The notes beneath the pieces are model-generated. The model did not search any database. It worked only from the letters and a program-made list of their open reading frames with translations, and was not told the origin of the DNA. This document shows positions 8,532 through 17,267 of a DNA stretch of 37,075 nt, one piece after another (the first letter of the stretch is position 1; every line of letters begins with the position of its first letter). Source of the DNA: Burkholderiales bacterium RIFCSPLOWO2_12_FULL_61_40. Lineage in GTDB: Bacteria > Pseudomonadota > Gammaproteobacteria > Burkholderiales > Burkholderiaceae_C. The stretch is taken from the NCBI GenBank assembly GCA_001770935.1, contig MESI01000102.1, positions 179,510-216,584 of the forward strand. Reading direction: 5' to 3'. The position numbers were made by a program, and so were the translations under genes.

Positions 8532-10289
8532 ATGCATCCATCCGGTCCATCCACCGATTCCAAGGCCCTGGCCCTTGCCAGCGTGGACGGCATGCGCGAG
8601 CGCATCCGCCGCAAAAGCAAGCTCAAGGGGCGCCAGGCGGACGAGATTTCGCTGGCCGAGGTGCGAGCCCTGATCGACCCCCGGCCCGAGGGCGGGTACC
8701 GGCGCGATGGGCTGATCGAGCAGCTGCACCGGCTGAACGACGCCTACCGCGGCCTGCACGAGCGCCACTTGGTGGCGCTGGCCAAAGAGATGAACCTCCC
8801 CATGGCCGAGGTGTACGAGGTGGCCAGCTTCTACCACCACTTCGAGGTGCTTGCGGATGGTGCCCCTGCGTCGGGCCTGACGGTGCGGGTGTGCAGCGGG
8901 CTTGGCTGCCAGATGGCGGGGGGCGACGATGTGCTGGCGCGTTTGCCCGCCTTGCTGGGCGGTGCCGATGTGCGGGTGATTGCGGCACCCTGTGTGGGGC
9001 GCTGCGAACAGGCGCCGGTGGCGGTGGTGCACCAGACCCCGCTGCCATGGGCCACGGCAGAGGCGGTGGTTTTAGAGGCAAATAAGGCTCTAGCCCCCGT
9101 GGAATGTGCGCAAGCAGCTCCTGAATTGATAGCAAAAGCGGCCGTGGACTACGACACCTACCGCGCCCAGGGCGGCTACGCACTGGCTGCCGCCGTGGTC
9201 AATGGCGAAGACGACCCCGAGAGCGTGCTGCGGGCCCTGGACGACTCCGGCCTGCGCGGCCTGGGGGGCGCGGGCTTTCCGGCGGGGCGCAAATGGCGCA
9301 TCGTGCGGGAGCAGTCGGCGCCGCGCCTGATGGCAGTGAACATCGACGAAGGCGAGCCCGGCACCTTCAAGGACCGTACCTATCTGGAGCGCGACCCGCA
9401 CCGCTTTCTGGAAGGCATGTTGATTGCCGCCCAGGTGGCGGGCACCGAGGCGGTCTACATTTACCTGCGCGACGAGTACCACGGCTGCCGGGCGATGTTG
9501 CAGGCCGAGCTGGCCAAGCTGCAGGCCCATCCGCCGTGCCCCTTGCCGCACATCGAGTTGCGCCGGGGCGCGGGGGCCTACATCTGCGGCGAAGAGTCCG
9601 CCATGATTGAAAGCATCGAAGGCAAACGCGGCGAGCCGCGCATGCGCCCGCCCTACATCGCGCAGGTGGGCCTGTTTGGTCGGCCCACGCTGGAGCACAA
9701 CCTGGAGACCCTGTACTGGGTGCGTGACATTGTGGAAAAAGGCGCTGCGTGGTTCACCAGTTTTGGCCGCCATGGCCGCAAGGGCTTGCGCAGTTTCAGC
9801 GTGAGTGGCCGGGTGAAAGAGCCGGGGGTCAAGCTGGCGCCCGCAGGCATCACGGTGCAGGAGCTGATTGACGAACACTGCGGCGGCATGCAGGAAGGGC
9901 ACACCCTGTACGCCTACTTGCCCGGCGGGGCGTCGGGCGGCATTTTGCCGGCCCATCTGAACCAGATTCCGCTGGACTTTGACACTTTGCAGCCCTACGG
10001 CTGTTTCATCGGCTCCGGTGCGGTGGTGGTGCTGGGCCAGCACGACAAGGCGCGTGATGCGGCCCTGAACGCCATGCGTTTTTTTGCCGACGAGAGCTGT
10101 GGCCAGTGCACGCCCTGCCGGGTGGGCACGGCCAAGGCGGCCCAGCTGATGGAGGCGCCGGTGTGGGACCAGGCTCTTTTGGACGACCTGAGCGAGGTCA
10201 TGGTGGACGCCTCGATTTGTGGCCTGGGGCAGGCGGCGCCGAATCCGGTGCGCTGCGTTCAGAAATACTTTGCCCATGAGGTGGTTTGA
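8532..10289 (+). CDS. NAD-dependent formate dehydrogenase, NuoE-NuoF fusion (beta/gamma) subunit
   Basis: The 585-residue product fuses a NuoE-like thioredoxin-fold domain (about 20-175) to a NuoF-like flavoprotein domain (about 205-580). It forms the diaphorase half of a soluble formate dehydrogenase, passing electrons from formate to NAD+. The NuoE part has the four 2Fe-2S cysteines C121, C126, C154 and C158. The NuoF part has the FMN loop GLGGAGFPAGRKW, the NADH/FMN segment GAGAYICGEESA and the N3-type 4Fe-4S motif SCGQCTPC plus a later ICGLG. I chose the ATG at 8532 because GGGAG precedes it by 6 bases; an in-frame TTG at 8469 lacks this. The stop is directly followed by the start of the catalytic subunit gene. 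Residues 183-202, the linker between domains, are encoded by a dispersed palindromic repeat (9080-9137). In Cupriavidus the same parts are separate proteins, FdsG and FdsB. Confidence 0.95.
   Translation: MHPSGPSTDSKALALASVDGMRERIRRKSKLKGRQADEISLAEVRALIDPRPEGGYRRDGLIEQLHRLNDAYRGLHERHLVALAKEMNLPMAEVYEVASFYHHFEVLADGAPASGLTVRVCSGLGCQMAGGDDVLARLPALLGGADVRVIAAPCVGRCEQAPVAVVHQTPLPWATAEAVVLEANKALAPVECAQAAPELIAKAAVDYDTYRAQGGYALAAAVVNGEDDPESVLRALDDSGLRGLGGAGFPAGRKWRIVREQSAPRLMAVNIDEGEPGTFKDRTYLERDPHRFLEGMLIAAQVAGTEAVYIYLRDEYHGCRAMLQAELAKLQAHPPCPLPHIELRRGAGAYICGEESAMIESIEGKRGEPRMRPPYIAQVGLFGRPTLEHNLETLYWVRDIVEKGAAWFTSFGRHGRKGLRSFSVSGRVKEPGVKLAPAGITVQELIDEHCGGMQEGHTLYAYLPGGASGGILPAHLNQIPLDFDTLQPYGCFIGSGAVVVLGQHDKARDAALNAMRFFADESCGQCTPCRVGTAKAAQLMEAPVWDQALLDDLSEVMVDASICGLGQAAPNPVRCVQKYFAHEVV
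9080..9137 (+). repeat. Dispersed palindromic repeat, family A, copy 2, inside a coding sequence
   Basis: AATAAGGCTCTAGCCCCCGT, then GCGCAAGCAGCTC and ATTGATAGCAAAAG, matches the family A element found between genes at 5912, 15298, 23676 and 36960. Here it lies in frame within the NuoE-NuoF fusion and is translated (residues about 183-202), exactly at the boundary between the two domains. Confidence 0.75.
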
Positions 10290-13200
10290 ATGAACGCAAT
10301 CGTTAAATCTATCTGCGCTGCCGGGCCTACGGTGGCGTTCACGCTGGACCGGCAGACGGTGCACGCCTATGAAGGCGAGAGCATTCTCCAGGCGGCGCAG
10401 CGCCACGGGGTCGAGATTCCGCATTTGTGTTTTACCGAGGGGCTGCGGGCGGATGGCAATTGCCGGGCCTGTGTGGTGGAGGTGGCGGGGGAGCGCACTC
10501 TGGCACCGAGTTGCTGTCGTACGGTGTCTGCGGGGATGGTGGTGCAGGCCACGAGTGAGCGGGCGTTGAAGAGCCAGAAGATGGTGCTGGAGATGCTGCT
10601 GTCGGATATGCCGGAGGTGGGGTACAAGTGGAATGACGCTCCTCTGGCTGCTGATGGTGGCGACGCTACGTCTTGTGCGGCTCAAGGCGTGACCTCTGGC
10701 GCTGCTGCATTGGGCAGTGCGCCGGGCTCCTCATACGCAAGCTCGAAATCGTCGCCCGGCGCACTGCCCAATACAGCCGGACCTGGGGTGTCCACTGTGG
10801 TGGGGCAGCATGGGGAGCTTTCTTGGTGGGCTTCGCGCATGGACGTGTCGGTGCGGTCGGCGCTTGCTGCCTTGCGGCGGGCGCAGCCTGTGGCTGACGT
10901 GTCGCACCCGGCGATGGCGGTCCATCTGGATGCTTGTATCCAGTGCACGCGCTGTGTGCGGGCCTGCCGCGAGGAGCAGGTGAACGACGTGATCGGCTAC
11001 GCCCTGCGGGGCGCACACAGCCAAATTGTGTTTGACCTGGACGATGCCATGGGCGACAGCAGCTGCGTGGCGTGTGGCGAGTGTGTGCAGGTCTGCCCTA
11101 CCGGGGCGCTGATGCCCAAGACGCTCATCGGTTCGCAGGCGGTGGACAAGACGGTGGACTCGGTGTGCCCGTTTTGCGGTGTCGGTTGCCTCATGACCTA
11201 CCAGGTGCGCGACAACCAAATTGTGGGGGTGGAGGGGCGTGACGGCCCGGCCAACCACGGCCGGTTGTGTGTCAAAGGCCGCTTTGGTTTTGACTACGCC
11301 CACAGCCCGCAGCGGCTGACCGTGCCGCTGGTCCGCAAGCCGGGGGTGCCCAAAGACCCCGAGGCCTTGCAGGGCCTGAACCGCCACACGGCCGACTGGT
11401 CGGCGGTGTTTCGCGAGGCCACCTGGGAGGAAGCGCTGGCGCTGGCCGCCGGTCCGCTCAAGGATTTGCGTGACACCCACGGCAGGAAGGCGCTGGCCGG
11501 TTTCGGATCGGCCAAGGGCAGCAACGAAGAGGCCTATTTGTTCCAGAAACTGGTGCGCACCGGCTTTGGCTCCAACAATGTGGACCACTGCACCCGGTTG
11601 TGCCATGCCTCCAGCGTGGCCGCCTTGCTGGAGGGCGTGGGCTCGGGCGCGGTGAGCAACCAGATCAACGATGTGCAGCACTCCGGGCTGATTTTTTTGA
11701 TCGGCTGCAACCCCACCAACAACCATCCGGTGGCCGCCACCTGGATGAAAAACGCGGCCAAGGCCGGTGCCAAAATCGTGGTGGCCGACCCGCGTGGCAC
11801 CGACATTGGCAAACACGCCTGGCGCAGCCTGCAGTTCAAGGCCGACACCGACGTGGCCATGCTCAATGCGCTGATCCACACCATCATCGACGAAGGCCTG
11901 GCCGACGAAGCTTTTATCCGCAACCGCGCCAGCAACTTCGAGGCCCTGCGCGACAACGTGCAAGGCTACAGCCCCGAGGCCATGGCGCCGATTTGCGGGA
12001 TTCCCGCACAGACCTTGCGCGAGGTGGCGCGGGCCTATGCCACAGCCAAGGGCGCCATGATTTTGTGGGGCATGGGGGTGAGCCAGCATGTGCACGGCAC
12101 CGACAATGCCCGCTGCCTGATCGCCCTGGCCACGGTGGCGGGGCAGATTGGCAAACCCGGCTCGGGCCTGCACCCGCTGCGCGGCCAGAACAATGTGCAG
12201 GGCGCCAGCGACGCGGGCCTCATTCCCATGATGTTTCCCAACTACCAGCGCGTCACCGACCCGGCCGCACATGCCTGGTTTGAAGAGTTCTGGGGAATGC
12301 GCACGCCGCAGGGCCGCCCCAAGGCGGGCGAAGCCCCCTCGGGGGGCAGCGCAGCACACGAAGTGGCAAGCGTGGGGGCTCCAACATCATTGGACGACCA
12401 ACCCGGCTATACGGTGGTGGAAATCATGCACAAGGCGCTGGCCCCCGACAGCGACCCGCACAAGGTGCGCGGCATGTACATCATGGGCGAAAACCCCGCC
12501 ATGAGCGACCCCGACCTGAACCACGCGCGCCACGCGCTGGCCTCACTCTCGCACCTGGTGGTGCAAGATATTTTCATGACCGAAACCGCCTGGCTGGCCG
12601 ATGTGGTGCTGCCCGCGACCGCCTGGCCCGAGAAGACTGGCACGGTGAGCAACACCGACCGCATGGTGCAGATGGGCCGCCAGGCGATTGACCCGCCTGG
12701 GCAGGCCCGGCCGGACCTGTGGATCATCCAGCAGATGGCGCAGAGAATGGGCCTGCACTGGAACTATGGCCAGACGGATGCCGCCGCGCCGGGCCGCCCC
12801 AAGCAAGGCACGGCCCCCTCGGGGGGCAGCGCTGCACACGAAGTGGCAAGCGTGGGGGCCATGGTTTCCGCTGTGTACGAGGAAATGCGCCAGGCCATGC
12901 ACGCCGCCATTGGCGGCATCCGTTGGGAGCGGCTGGAGCGTGAATCCAGCGTGACCTACCCCTGCCTGAGCGCGGACGATCCGGGTGCGCCCACGGTGTT
13001 CATCGAGCGCTTTGCCACTGCCGATGGGCGTGTGCATCTGGTGCCCGCCGACATCATTCCCGCCGACGAGCGGCCCGATGCCGACTACCCCTTTGTGCTC
13101 ATCACCGGGCGGCAGCTGGAGCACTGGCACACCGGCAGCATGACCCGGCGCGCCAGCGTGCTCGATGCCCTGGAGCCGATGGCGACCGCCTCTCTGTGCG

Positions 13201-13487
13201 GCGACGACCTGCAGGCCCTGGGGCTGGTGGCGGGGGATGTGGTGACCGTGCAATCGCGCCGGGGCCAGGTGGCGCTGCATGTGCGCCGCGACGACGGCAC
13301 GCCCCAGGGGGCCGTCTACATTCCGTTTGCCTACTACGAGGCAGCCGCCAATCTGCTGACCAATGCGGCACTGGACCCCTTTGGCAAGATTCCCGAATTC
13401 AAATACTGCGCGGTGGCCCTGCGGCGCGGCGGGGTGCCGGCGCCCGTGCCCGGTTACGGCCCTGCCGGGGGCGTGGCTGCTTTGTGA
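10290..13487 (+). CDS. Formate dehydrogenase catalytic (alpha) subunit, NuoG-FdhA type
   Basis: The 1065-residue molybdenum or tungsten bis-MGD enzyme oxidises formate to CO2. Seen in order: a NuoG-like 2Fe-2S ferredoxin domain (C47, C58, C61, C75 or C76); a ferredoxin pair with two 4Fe-4S sets (C216, C219, C222, C226 and C259, C262, C265, C269); the N-terminal 4Fe-4S of the molybdopterin fold (C293, C296, C300, C327); then the large molybdopterin domain. The metal ligand is probably Cys438 in HCTRLCHAS, followed by conserved His439, so this is a cysteine not a selenocysteine enzyme. No Tat signal is seen, in line with a cytosolic NAD-linked enzyme. The ATG directly follows the upstream stop codon. 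It is about 100 residues longer than typical FdsA; three in-frame repeat-derived segments (about residues 140-161, 674-697 and 834-857) account for most of the excess. Confidence 0.95.
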   Translation: MNAIVKSICAAGPTVAFTLDRQTVHAYEGESILQAAQRHGVEIPHLCFTEGLRADGNCRACVVEVAGERTLAPSCCRTVSAGMVVQATSERALKSQKMVLEMLLSDMPEVGYKWNDAPLAADGGDATSCAAQGVTSGAAALGSAPGSSYASSKSSPGALPNTAGPGVSTVVGQHGELSWWASRMDVSVRSALAALRRAQPVADVSHPAMAVHLDACIQCTRCVRACREEQVNDVIGYALRGAHSQIVFDLDDAMGDSSCVACGECVQVCPTGALMPKTLIGSQAVDKTVDSVCPFCGVGCLMTYQVRDNQIVGVEGRDGPANHGRLCVKGRFGFDYAHSPQRLTVPLVRKPGVPKDPEALQGLNRHTADWSAVFREATWEEALALAAGPLKDLRDTHGRKALAGFGSAKGSNEEAYLFQKLVRTGFGSNNVDHCTRLCHASSVAALLEGVGSGAVSNQINDVQHSGLIFLIGCNPTNNHPVAATWMKNAAKAGAKIVVADPRGTDIGKHAWRSLQFKADTDVAMLNALIHTIIDEGLADEAFIRNRASNFEALRDNVQGYSPEAMAPICGIPAQTLREVARAYATAKGAMILWGMGVSQHVHGTDNARCLIALATVAGQIGKPGSGLHPLRGQNNVQGASDAGLIPMMFPNYQRVTDPAAHAWFEEFWGMRTPQGRPKAGEAPSGGSAAHEVASVGAPTSLDDQPGYTVVEIMHKALAPDSDPHKVRGMYIMGENPAMSDPDLNHARHALASLSHLVVQDIFMTETAWLADVVLPATAWPEKTGTVSNTDRMVQMGRQAIDPPGQARPDLWIIQQMAQRMGLHWNYGQTDAAAPGRPKQGTAPSGGSAAHEVASVGAMVSAVYEEMRQAMHAAIGGIRWERLERESSVTYPCLSADDPGAPTVFIERFATADGRVHLVPADIIPADERPDADYPFVLITGRQLEHWHTGSMTRRASVLDALEPMATASLCGDDLQALGLVAGDVVTVQSRRGQVALHVRRDDGTPQGAVYIPFAYYEAAANLLTNAALDPFGKIPEFKYCAVALRRGGVPAPVPGYGPAGGVAAL
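10709..10772. repeat. 19-bp perfect inverted repeat inside the formate dehydrogenase gene
   Basis: ATTGGGCAGTGCGCCGGGC (10709-10727) and its exact reverse complement (10754-10772) flank 26 bp. The hairpin is translated as a Ser/Ala/Gly/Pro-rich stretch (about residues 140-161), in the linker between the 2Fe-2S domain and the 4Fe-4S domain. It is not a conserved part of the family and looks like an inserted palindromic element. Confidence 0.85.
12311..12380 (+). repeat. 70-bp repeat family B, copy 1, inside the formate dehydrogenase gene
   Basis: GGGCCGCCCCAAGGCGGGCG, a CCCCCTCGGGGGG palindrome, then CACACGAAGTGGCAAGCGTG. It is nearly identical to 12791-12860. It is translated in frame as a segment containing APSGGSAAHEVASVGA. 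I recall similar 70-bp elements as common in Comamonadaceae intergenic DNA. Confidence 0.85.
12791..12860 (+). repeat. 70-bp repeat family B, copy 2, inside the formate dehydrogenase gene
   Basis: This is the second copy, exactly 480 bp after the first and therefore in the same reading frame, again giving APSGGSAAHEVASVGA. The few differences cluster just before the central CCCCCTCGGGGGG palindrome. Confidence 0.85.
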
Positions 13488-14320
13488 ATTCCCTTGCCGT
13501 GAATCCTTTGCCCCGTCTCACCCAGGCCCGCGCGCCGCTGACCCACCCCATCACCGTGCGCAACGAGCGTGGTGAACACCTCAGCGTGGCCATTCCCTCG
13601 GAGCGGGCCTTGACGGTGTACGTGGACAAGCGCGAACTCGTCACCCTGATGACCCTGGGCGCCCAGCCCGAATGGCTGGTGCTGGGGTTTTTGCTGAACC
13701 AGCGCCTGGTGCAGTCGGCGGGGGAGATCGCATCCATTACCGTGGACTGGGAGGTGGGCGCGGCGGCGGTGAAGACCCATGCGGGCATTGCGAATCTGGC
13801 GGAAAAAACCGCCACCCGCGTGGTCACCACCGGCTGCGGCCAGGGCAGTGTGTTTGGCGATTTGATGCGGGACGTGGACGGCCTCACGCTGCCCGACACC
13901 CACATCACGCAGAGCCAGTTGTATGGCATCGTGAACACCATGCGGCTGCAGGACAGCGTCTACAAAATTTCGGGCTCGGTGCACGGCTGTGCGCTGTTCC
14001 ATGGCCAGGAGCTGCTCTTTTTTGTGGAAGACGTGGGCCGCCACAACGCAATTGACACCATCGCGGGCTGGATGGCGCTGCAAGCGGGGCTGGACCGTGC
14101 GGGCAAGGTGTTTTACACCACCGGCCGGTTGACCAGTGAGATGGTCATCAAGTCGGCGCAAATGGGCATTGCGGTGGTGGTTTCGCGCAGCGGCACCACC
14201 CAAATGGGGCAGGCGGTGGCCGCACGCCTGGGCTTGTGCGCTATAGGGCGGGCCACCCATACGCGTTTTTTGTGTTTCAGCGGTGCGCAGCGGCTGCAAC
14301 TGCAACCGGGCGGATGCTAG
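13484..14320 (+). CDS. fdhD: Formate dehydrogenase accessory sulfurtransferase FdhD
   Basis: The 278-residue cytosolic protein is needed for active formate dehydrogenase: FdhD passes sulfur from a cysteine desulfurase to the molybdenum cofactor. Visible signatures are TTGCGQGS with Cys118 at the place of the catalytic cysteine loop, VEDVGRHNAIDTIAGW, and YTTGRLTSEMVIKSAQMGI. E. coli FdhD has two cysteines in the loop (CxxC); here only the first is present, as in some homologues. The start is a GTG at 13484 whose last two bases overlap the TGA of the catalytic subunit gene (GTGA), implying coupled translation. Longer readings to 13196 would run deep into the upstream gene and are rejected. The stop overlaps the stop of the convergent gene (CTAG). 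Confidence 0.95.
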   Translation: MNSLAVNPLPRLTQARAPLTHPITVRNERGEHLSVAIPSERALTVYVDKRELVTLMTLGAQPEWLVLGFLLNQRLVQSAGEIASITVDWEVGAAAVKTHAGIANLAEKTATRVVTTGCGQGSVFGDLMRDVDGLTLPDTHITQSQLYGIVNTMRLQDSVYKISGSVHGCALFHGQELLFFVEDVGRHNAIDTIAGWMALQAGLDRAGKVFYTTGRLTSEMVIKSAQMGIAVVVSRSGTTQMGQAVAARLGLCAIGRATHTRFLCFSGAQRLQLQPGGC

Positions 14321-15213
14321 TATTTTTTGGGGTCAAACCAAAGTGAGGCATCGTTCAAAGGCGTTTCCTTGGGCAGCATGCCATTGTTCACCTTGATGAT
14401 GCGCCGGTGTTTGAGGTCCGCTTTTTCGATGGCGGCACCGTTGTATTTTTTGAAAATGGCGTCAAACGAGCCGTCTTTCATCATCTTGCGGATGCCAGCT
14501 TCCACCCGGTCTTTCAGTTTGGCGTCACTGTGGTTGAAGAAAAAATAGTAGGGCCAGGGGTAATAGATCAGCAGGTTTTTTTCAATGGCCAGGTTGGGAT
14601 TGCTCCTGGAATAGGTGTTGTATTCGTTGAAGGCTTCGCTGATGCCCCTGGGAAACAGGTCGAACCGTCCGCCGTCCGCCATCTTGAACAGGTTGTCGTA
14701 TTGCGCGGTGGTCACCGTGAGTCCATTGGATTCGTACAGTTTCACGTCGCCCCAGCCCAGCCCCTGGCCGATTTGCAGTTTTTTCAGGTCGTCCAGGGTT
14801 TTGGCCTGGTCAATCAAAGCCTGTTTGTCTTTGGCAATCAGTGCAACGCGGTAGCCCAGGATGCCCTTGCGCAGGGGGATGCGCAGCGGCAAGAAATCCT
14901 TTTCCTTCTCCACCGAGGTGGAGCTCCACACCACGTTGACGGAATCCTCGCCTTTTTTCAGCTCCACCAGGTAGCGCGCTTCGTTCATGCCGTCTTTGGA
15001 CGCAGTCAACTCATAAGGCCCAAACTCCGCAACGGTCGCTTTCAGTGCGGTGTCCAGTATTTCAATCAGGTCGTTGAAGCGGGTGTCCCTGGCGGTCTGG
15101 TTGGCCGGGTAGACCACCTTGACCCCGGCGGAAAGCGCGGAAAACGAGAGCAGGAGCATCCCGAAGAACAAGGTGGCCTGCAAGCGCAATGGTGAGGAAC
15201 CGGAGATGGGCAT
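14317..15213 (-). CDS. Periplasmic substrate-binding protein, family 3-like
   Basis: The 298-residue product begins with a probable Sec signal peptide (hydrophobic LFFGMLLLSFSALSAG, about residues 15-30) and has the general form of extracellular solute-binding protein family 3, with an LGWGDVKLYESNG segment and a C-terminal block typical of amino-acid-type binders. No permease or ATPase gene is near, so the ligand and role cannot be told; such orphan proteins in Burkholderiales often sit near sensors. AAGGAG precedes the ATG. Its 3' end meets fdhD tail to tail. A link to inositol or formate metabolism is not supported by its sequence. Confidence 0.8.
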   Translation of the reverse strand: MPISGSSPLRLQATLFFGMLLLSFSALSAGVKVVYPANQTARDTRFNDLIEILDTALKATVAEFGPYELTASKDGMNEARYLVELKKGEDSVNVVWSSTSVEKEKDFLPLRIPLRKGILGYRVALIAKDKQALIDQAKTLDDLKKLQIGQGLGWGDVKLYESNGLTVTTAQYDNLFKMADGGRFDLFPRGISEAFNEYNTYSRSNPNLAIEKNLLIYYPWPYYFFFNHSDAKLKDRVEAGIRKMMKDGSFDAIFKKYNGAAIEKADLKHRRIIKVNNGMLPKETPLNDASLWFDPKKY

Positions 15214-15297
15214 GACAAACTCCTTGGGTTTGTAAAAGAGCGGAAAGCGGTTTGCACTCTATACCGATCTGCGGGTGGCTGCAATCGATGGCGGTGT

Positions 15298-15357
15298 TTC
15301 GCTATCAAATATATAGCTGCCTACGCATATTCCATGAGGGCTGGAGGCTTCTTTTGC
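15298..15357 (-). repeat. Dispersed palindromic repeat, family A, copy 3
   Basis: In reverse orientation: TCGCTATCAAATATATAGCTG, CTACGCATATTCCATGAGGG and CTTCTTTTG match the reverse complement of the family A element. It lies in the 152-bp gap between an RpiR gene and the solute-binding protein gene and may separate their transcripts. Confidence 0.7.
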
Positions 15358-15365
15358 TCACAATC

Positions 15366-16214
15366 CTAGGCGTAGCGCTTGTTGCGCAGGTTGTGCTTGA
15401 CGTTGCGCATCATCGGTTGCAGCACGTCGCACCCGATGCGCAGCGCCACGCTGGTGGCCAGAATGTCAATGATCAGCAGGTGCAGCAGCCGTGACTGCAT
15501 CGGGACGAAGTGTTCAAACGGCTCGCCGTGGTCGGCTGCCAGGTGGATATGGGCTGCGCTGGCCAGGGGGGAACCACTGGCGGTGATGACCACCGTGGAA
15601 GCGCCACTTTTCTTGGCAATATCGCATGCCTCCATCAGGTCGCGGGTGCGGCCGGAGTTGGAAATGAGGACGACGCAATCCCCCGGCTCCAGCATGGAGG
15701 CGCTCACGATCTGAAAGTGGCTGTCGCTGTAGGCCAGGGTGTTGATTCCCAGCCGAAAGAACTTGTGCTGGGCGTCCTGGGCGACGACGCCGGAGTCTCC
15801 CACGCCATAGAACTGGATACGTTTCTTGTGTTGGTAGGCGTCCATCAGCAGGGCCGTGGCGCGCTCCATGCTGGCCATGCCGATGTCGCTGCGGTACTTC
15901 AGCAGGGTCGCCAGGGTGCTGTCGATGACTTTGACGGCCACTTCATGCGCCTTGTCGTCCGCGTTCACGCAGCGGTGGATGAAGGGCACCCCTTCATCCA
16001 CCGCACCGCTCAGTTTGCGTTTGAAGTCCACCAGGCCGTCAAAGCCCACGCTGCGGCAAAACCGCACCACCGTGGGCTTGCTGACCTTGGACAGGCGGGC
16101 CAGCTCGCCCACCGCGAGCCGGGCAAAGTCGCATGGGTCGGCCAGGCACAGCTGGGCGACGCGTTGCTCCGAAGGGGAGAGCGAGGGCAAGGCGGCTTGG
16201 ATGCGGTCGAGCAT
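15366..16214 (-). CDS. RpiR/MurR-family transcriptional regulator (first of two)
   Basis: The 282-residue product has an N-terminal RpiR helix-turn-helix domain (about 1-75, with LARLSKVSKPTVVRFCRSVGF) and a C-terminal SIS domain (about 120-260, with FYGVGDSG and LISNSGRTRDLMEA) that binds phosphosugars. It lies 25 bp after the IolX-like dehydrogenase gene on the same strand, so it is probably the last gene of that operon. Its position suggests control of inositol genes by an intermediate of the pathway, such as a phosphorylated keto-acid; the effector is inferred only. Confidence 0.9.
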   Translation of the reverse strand: MLDRIQAALPSLSPSEQRVAQLCLADPCDFARLAVGELARLSKVSKPTVVRFCRSVGFDGLVDFKRKLSGAVDEGVPFIHRCVNADDKAHEVAVKVIDSTLATLLKYRSDIGMASMERATALLMDAYQHKKRIQFYGVGDSGVVAQDAQHKFFRLGINTLAYSDSHFQIVSASMLEPGDCVVLISNSGRTRDLMEACDIAKKSGASTVVITASGSPLASAAHIHLAADHGEPFEHFVPMQSRLLHLLIIDILATSVALRIGCDVLQPMMRNVKHNLRNKRYA

Positions 16215-16239
16215 GGCGCGGTGGGCTGGTTTAACCCAC

Positions 16240-17259
16240 TCACACTACCTCAGGCATGCCGCTGTGCAGAGAGCGGGTAATGGCCAGGCCGATGCGAGTG
16301 GCTTCCAGGGCGTCGTCCAGGGTCAGGCTCAATGGCGCTTCACCCCGGCAGGCGGCCACAAAAGCCGCCATCTCGGCCCCGAAGGCGGCCTCGAAGCGCT
16401 CGTAAAAGTCTTTCACCACGGCATGGCGCACGCCATGGGTGTCACTGCGCACCACACGGTCACTGGCCGCGTGTTCGCCCACCGTCAGCTTGCCCGCGGT
16501 GCCAATCACCTCGGTGCTGGTTTCGTGGCCATGGGCCATGGTGCGCGAGGCGTAGAACACGGCCCGTGCGCCGCCTTCAAACTCCACCACCGCCAGGCCG
16601 TTGTCCACATCGCCAAACTCGGCCAGGGCTGGGTGCAGGGCGATGGTGCCGGTGGCAAAGGCGCGCAGCGCCTTGGGGCGGTTCAGCATCCAGCGCGCCA
16701 GGTCGATGTCGTGCACGCTGCAGTCCATGAAGATGCCGCCCGAGGTGGGGGCAAAGCGCACAAAAAAGCCTTCCGGATCGTTCTGGTCGCAGGTTTGGGA
16801 GCGCACCAAAAAGGGCCGGCCGATTTCGCCCGCCGCCACGGCCGCGTGGGCGTTCAGGTAGCTGGGGTCGAAGCGCCGGACAAAGCCCACCATGGCCACC
16901 TGGGCCGGGCGCTGCTGTGCCACGGCCAACACGCGTTCGCAATCTTCCACATTCAGCGCCAGCGGTTTTTCCACAAACACATGTTTGCCTGCCTTCAGCG
17001 CCGCAATGGTCTGGTCGGCGTGCAGGGAGGTGGGGGTGACCAGCACCACGGCGTCCATGCCCGGGTCGGCAAGGAAGGTGTCAAAGTCTTCATACACCCG
17101 GGTGATGCCCAGTTGCGCGCTGGCATAGCTGCGCTCATCCGCCACCGGGCTGCAGGCTGCCACCAGCTCGCAATGCCGGGTGCGAAAGGCCAGGGCCTCG
17201 GCGTGGCGCTTGCCCAAACGGCCCAGGCCGACAATGCCGATACGAAGGTTGTTTGCCAT
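16240..17259 (-). CDS. Gfo/Idh/MocA-family dehydrogenase, IolX-like
   Basis: The 339-residue NAD(P)-dependent sugar or cyclitol dehydrogenase has an N-terminal Rossmann fold with IGIVGLGRLGKRHAEAL, the catalytic EKPL motif (VFVEKPLALN, near residue 97), GFVRRFDPSYL and HDIDLARW. The GLGRLG start and HDIDLARW pattern resemble scyllo-inositol dehydrogenases of the IolX type, so oxidation of an inositol stereoisomer is a reasonable guess. It starts 8 bp after the stop of the IdhA-like gene, so the two are co-transcribed. The start has no strong ribosome site, as expected if translation is coupled. It may act on another inositol isomer or an inositol derivative than its two paralogues in the window. 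Confidence 0.85.
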   Translation of the reverse strand: MANNLRIGIVGLGRLGKRHAEALAFRTRHCELVAACSPVADERSYASAQLGITRVYEDFDTFLADPGMDAVVLVTPTSLHADQTIAALKAGKHVFVEKPLALNVEDCERVLAVAQQRPAQVAMVGFVRRFDPSYLNAHAAVAAGEIGRPFLVRSQTCDQNDPEGFFVRFAPTSGGIFMDCSVHDIDLARWMLNRPKALRAFATGTIALHPALAEFGDVDNGLAVVEFEGGARAVFYASRTMAHGHETSTEVIGTAGKLTVGEHAASDRVVRSDTHGVRHAVVKDFYERFEAAFGAEMAAFVAACRGEAPLSLTLDDALEATRIGLAITRSLHSGMPEVV

Positions 17260-17267
17260 GGTGCGCT

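Noticed and set aside
7362..9032. 556-codon open frame on the minus strand opposite mrp and the NuoE-NuoF gene
   Set aside because: It is His/Gly/Ala/Val-rich, typical of the antisense of high-GC genes, with no domain; the plus-strand genes are certain.
13196..13483. Longer fdhD reading starting inside the catalytic subunit gene
   Set aside because: It would overlap the well-conserved end of the upstream protein; the GTG at 13484 gives the usual FdhD length.
14407..15195. 262-codon plus-strand open frame opposite the solute-binding protein
   Set aside because: The minus-strand frame has a signal peptide, ribosome site and family features; this one has none.
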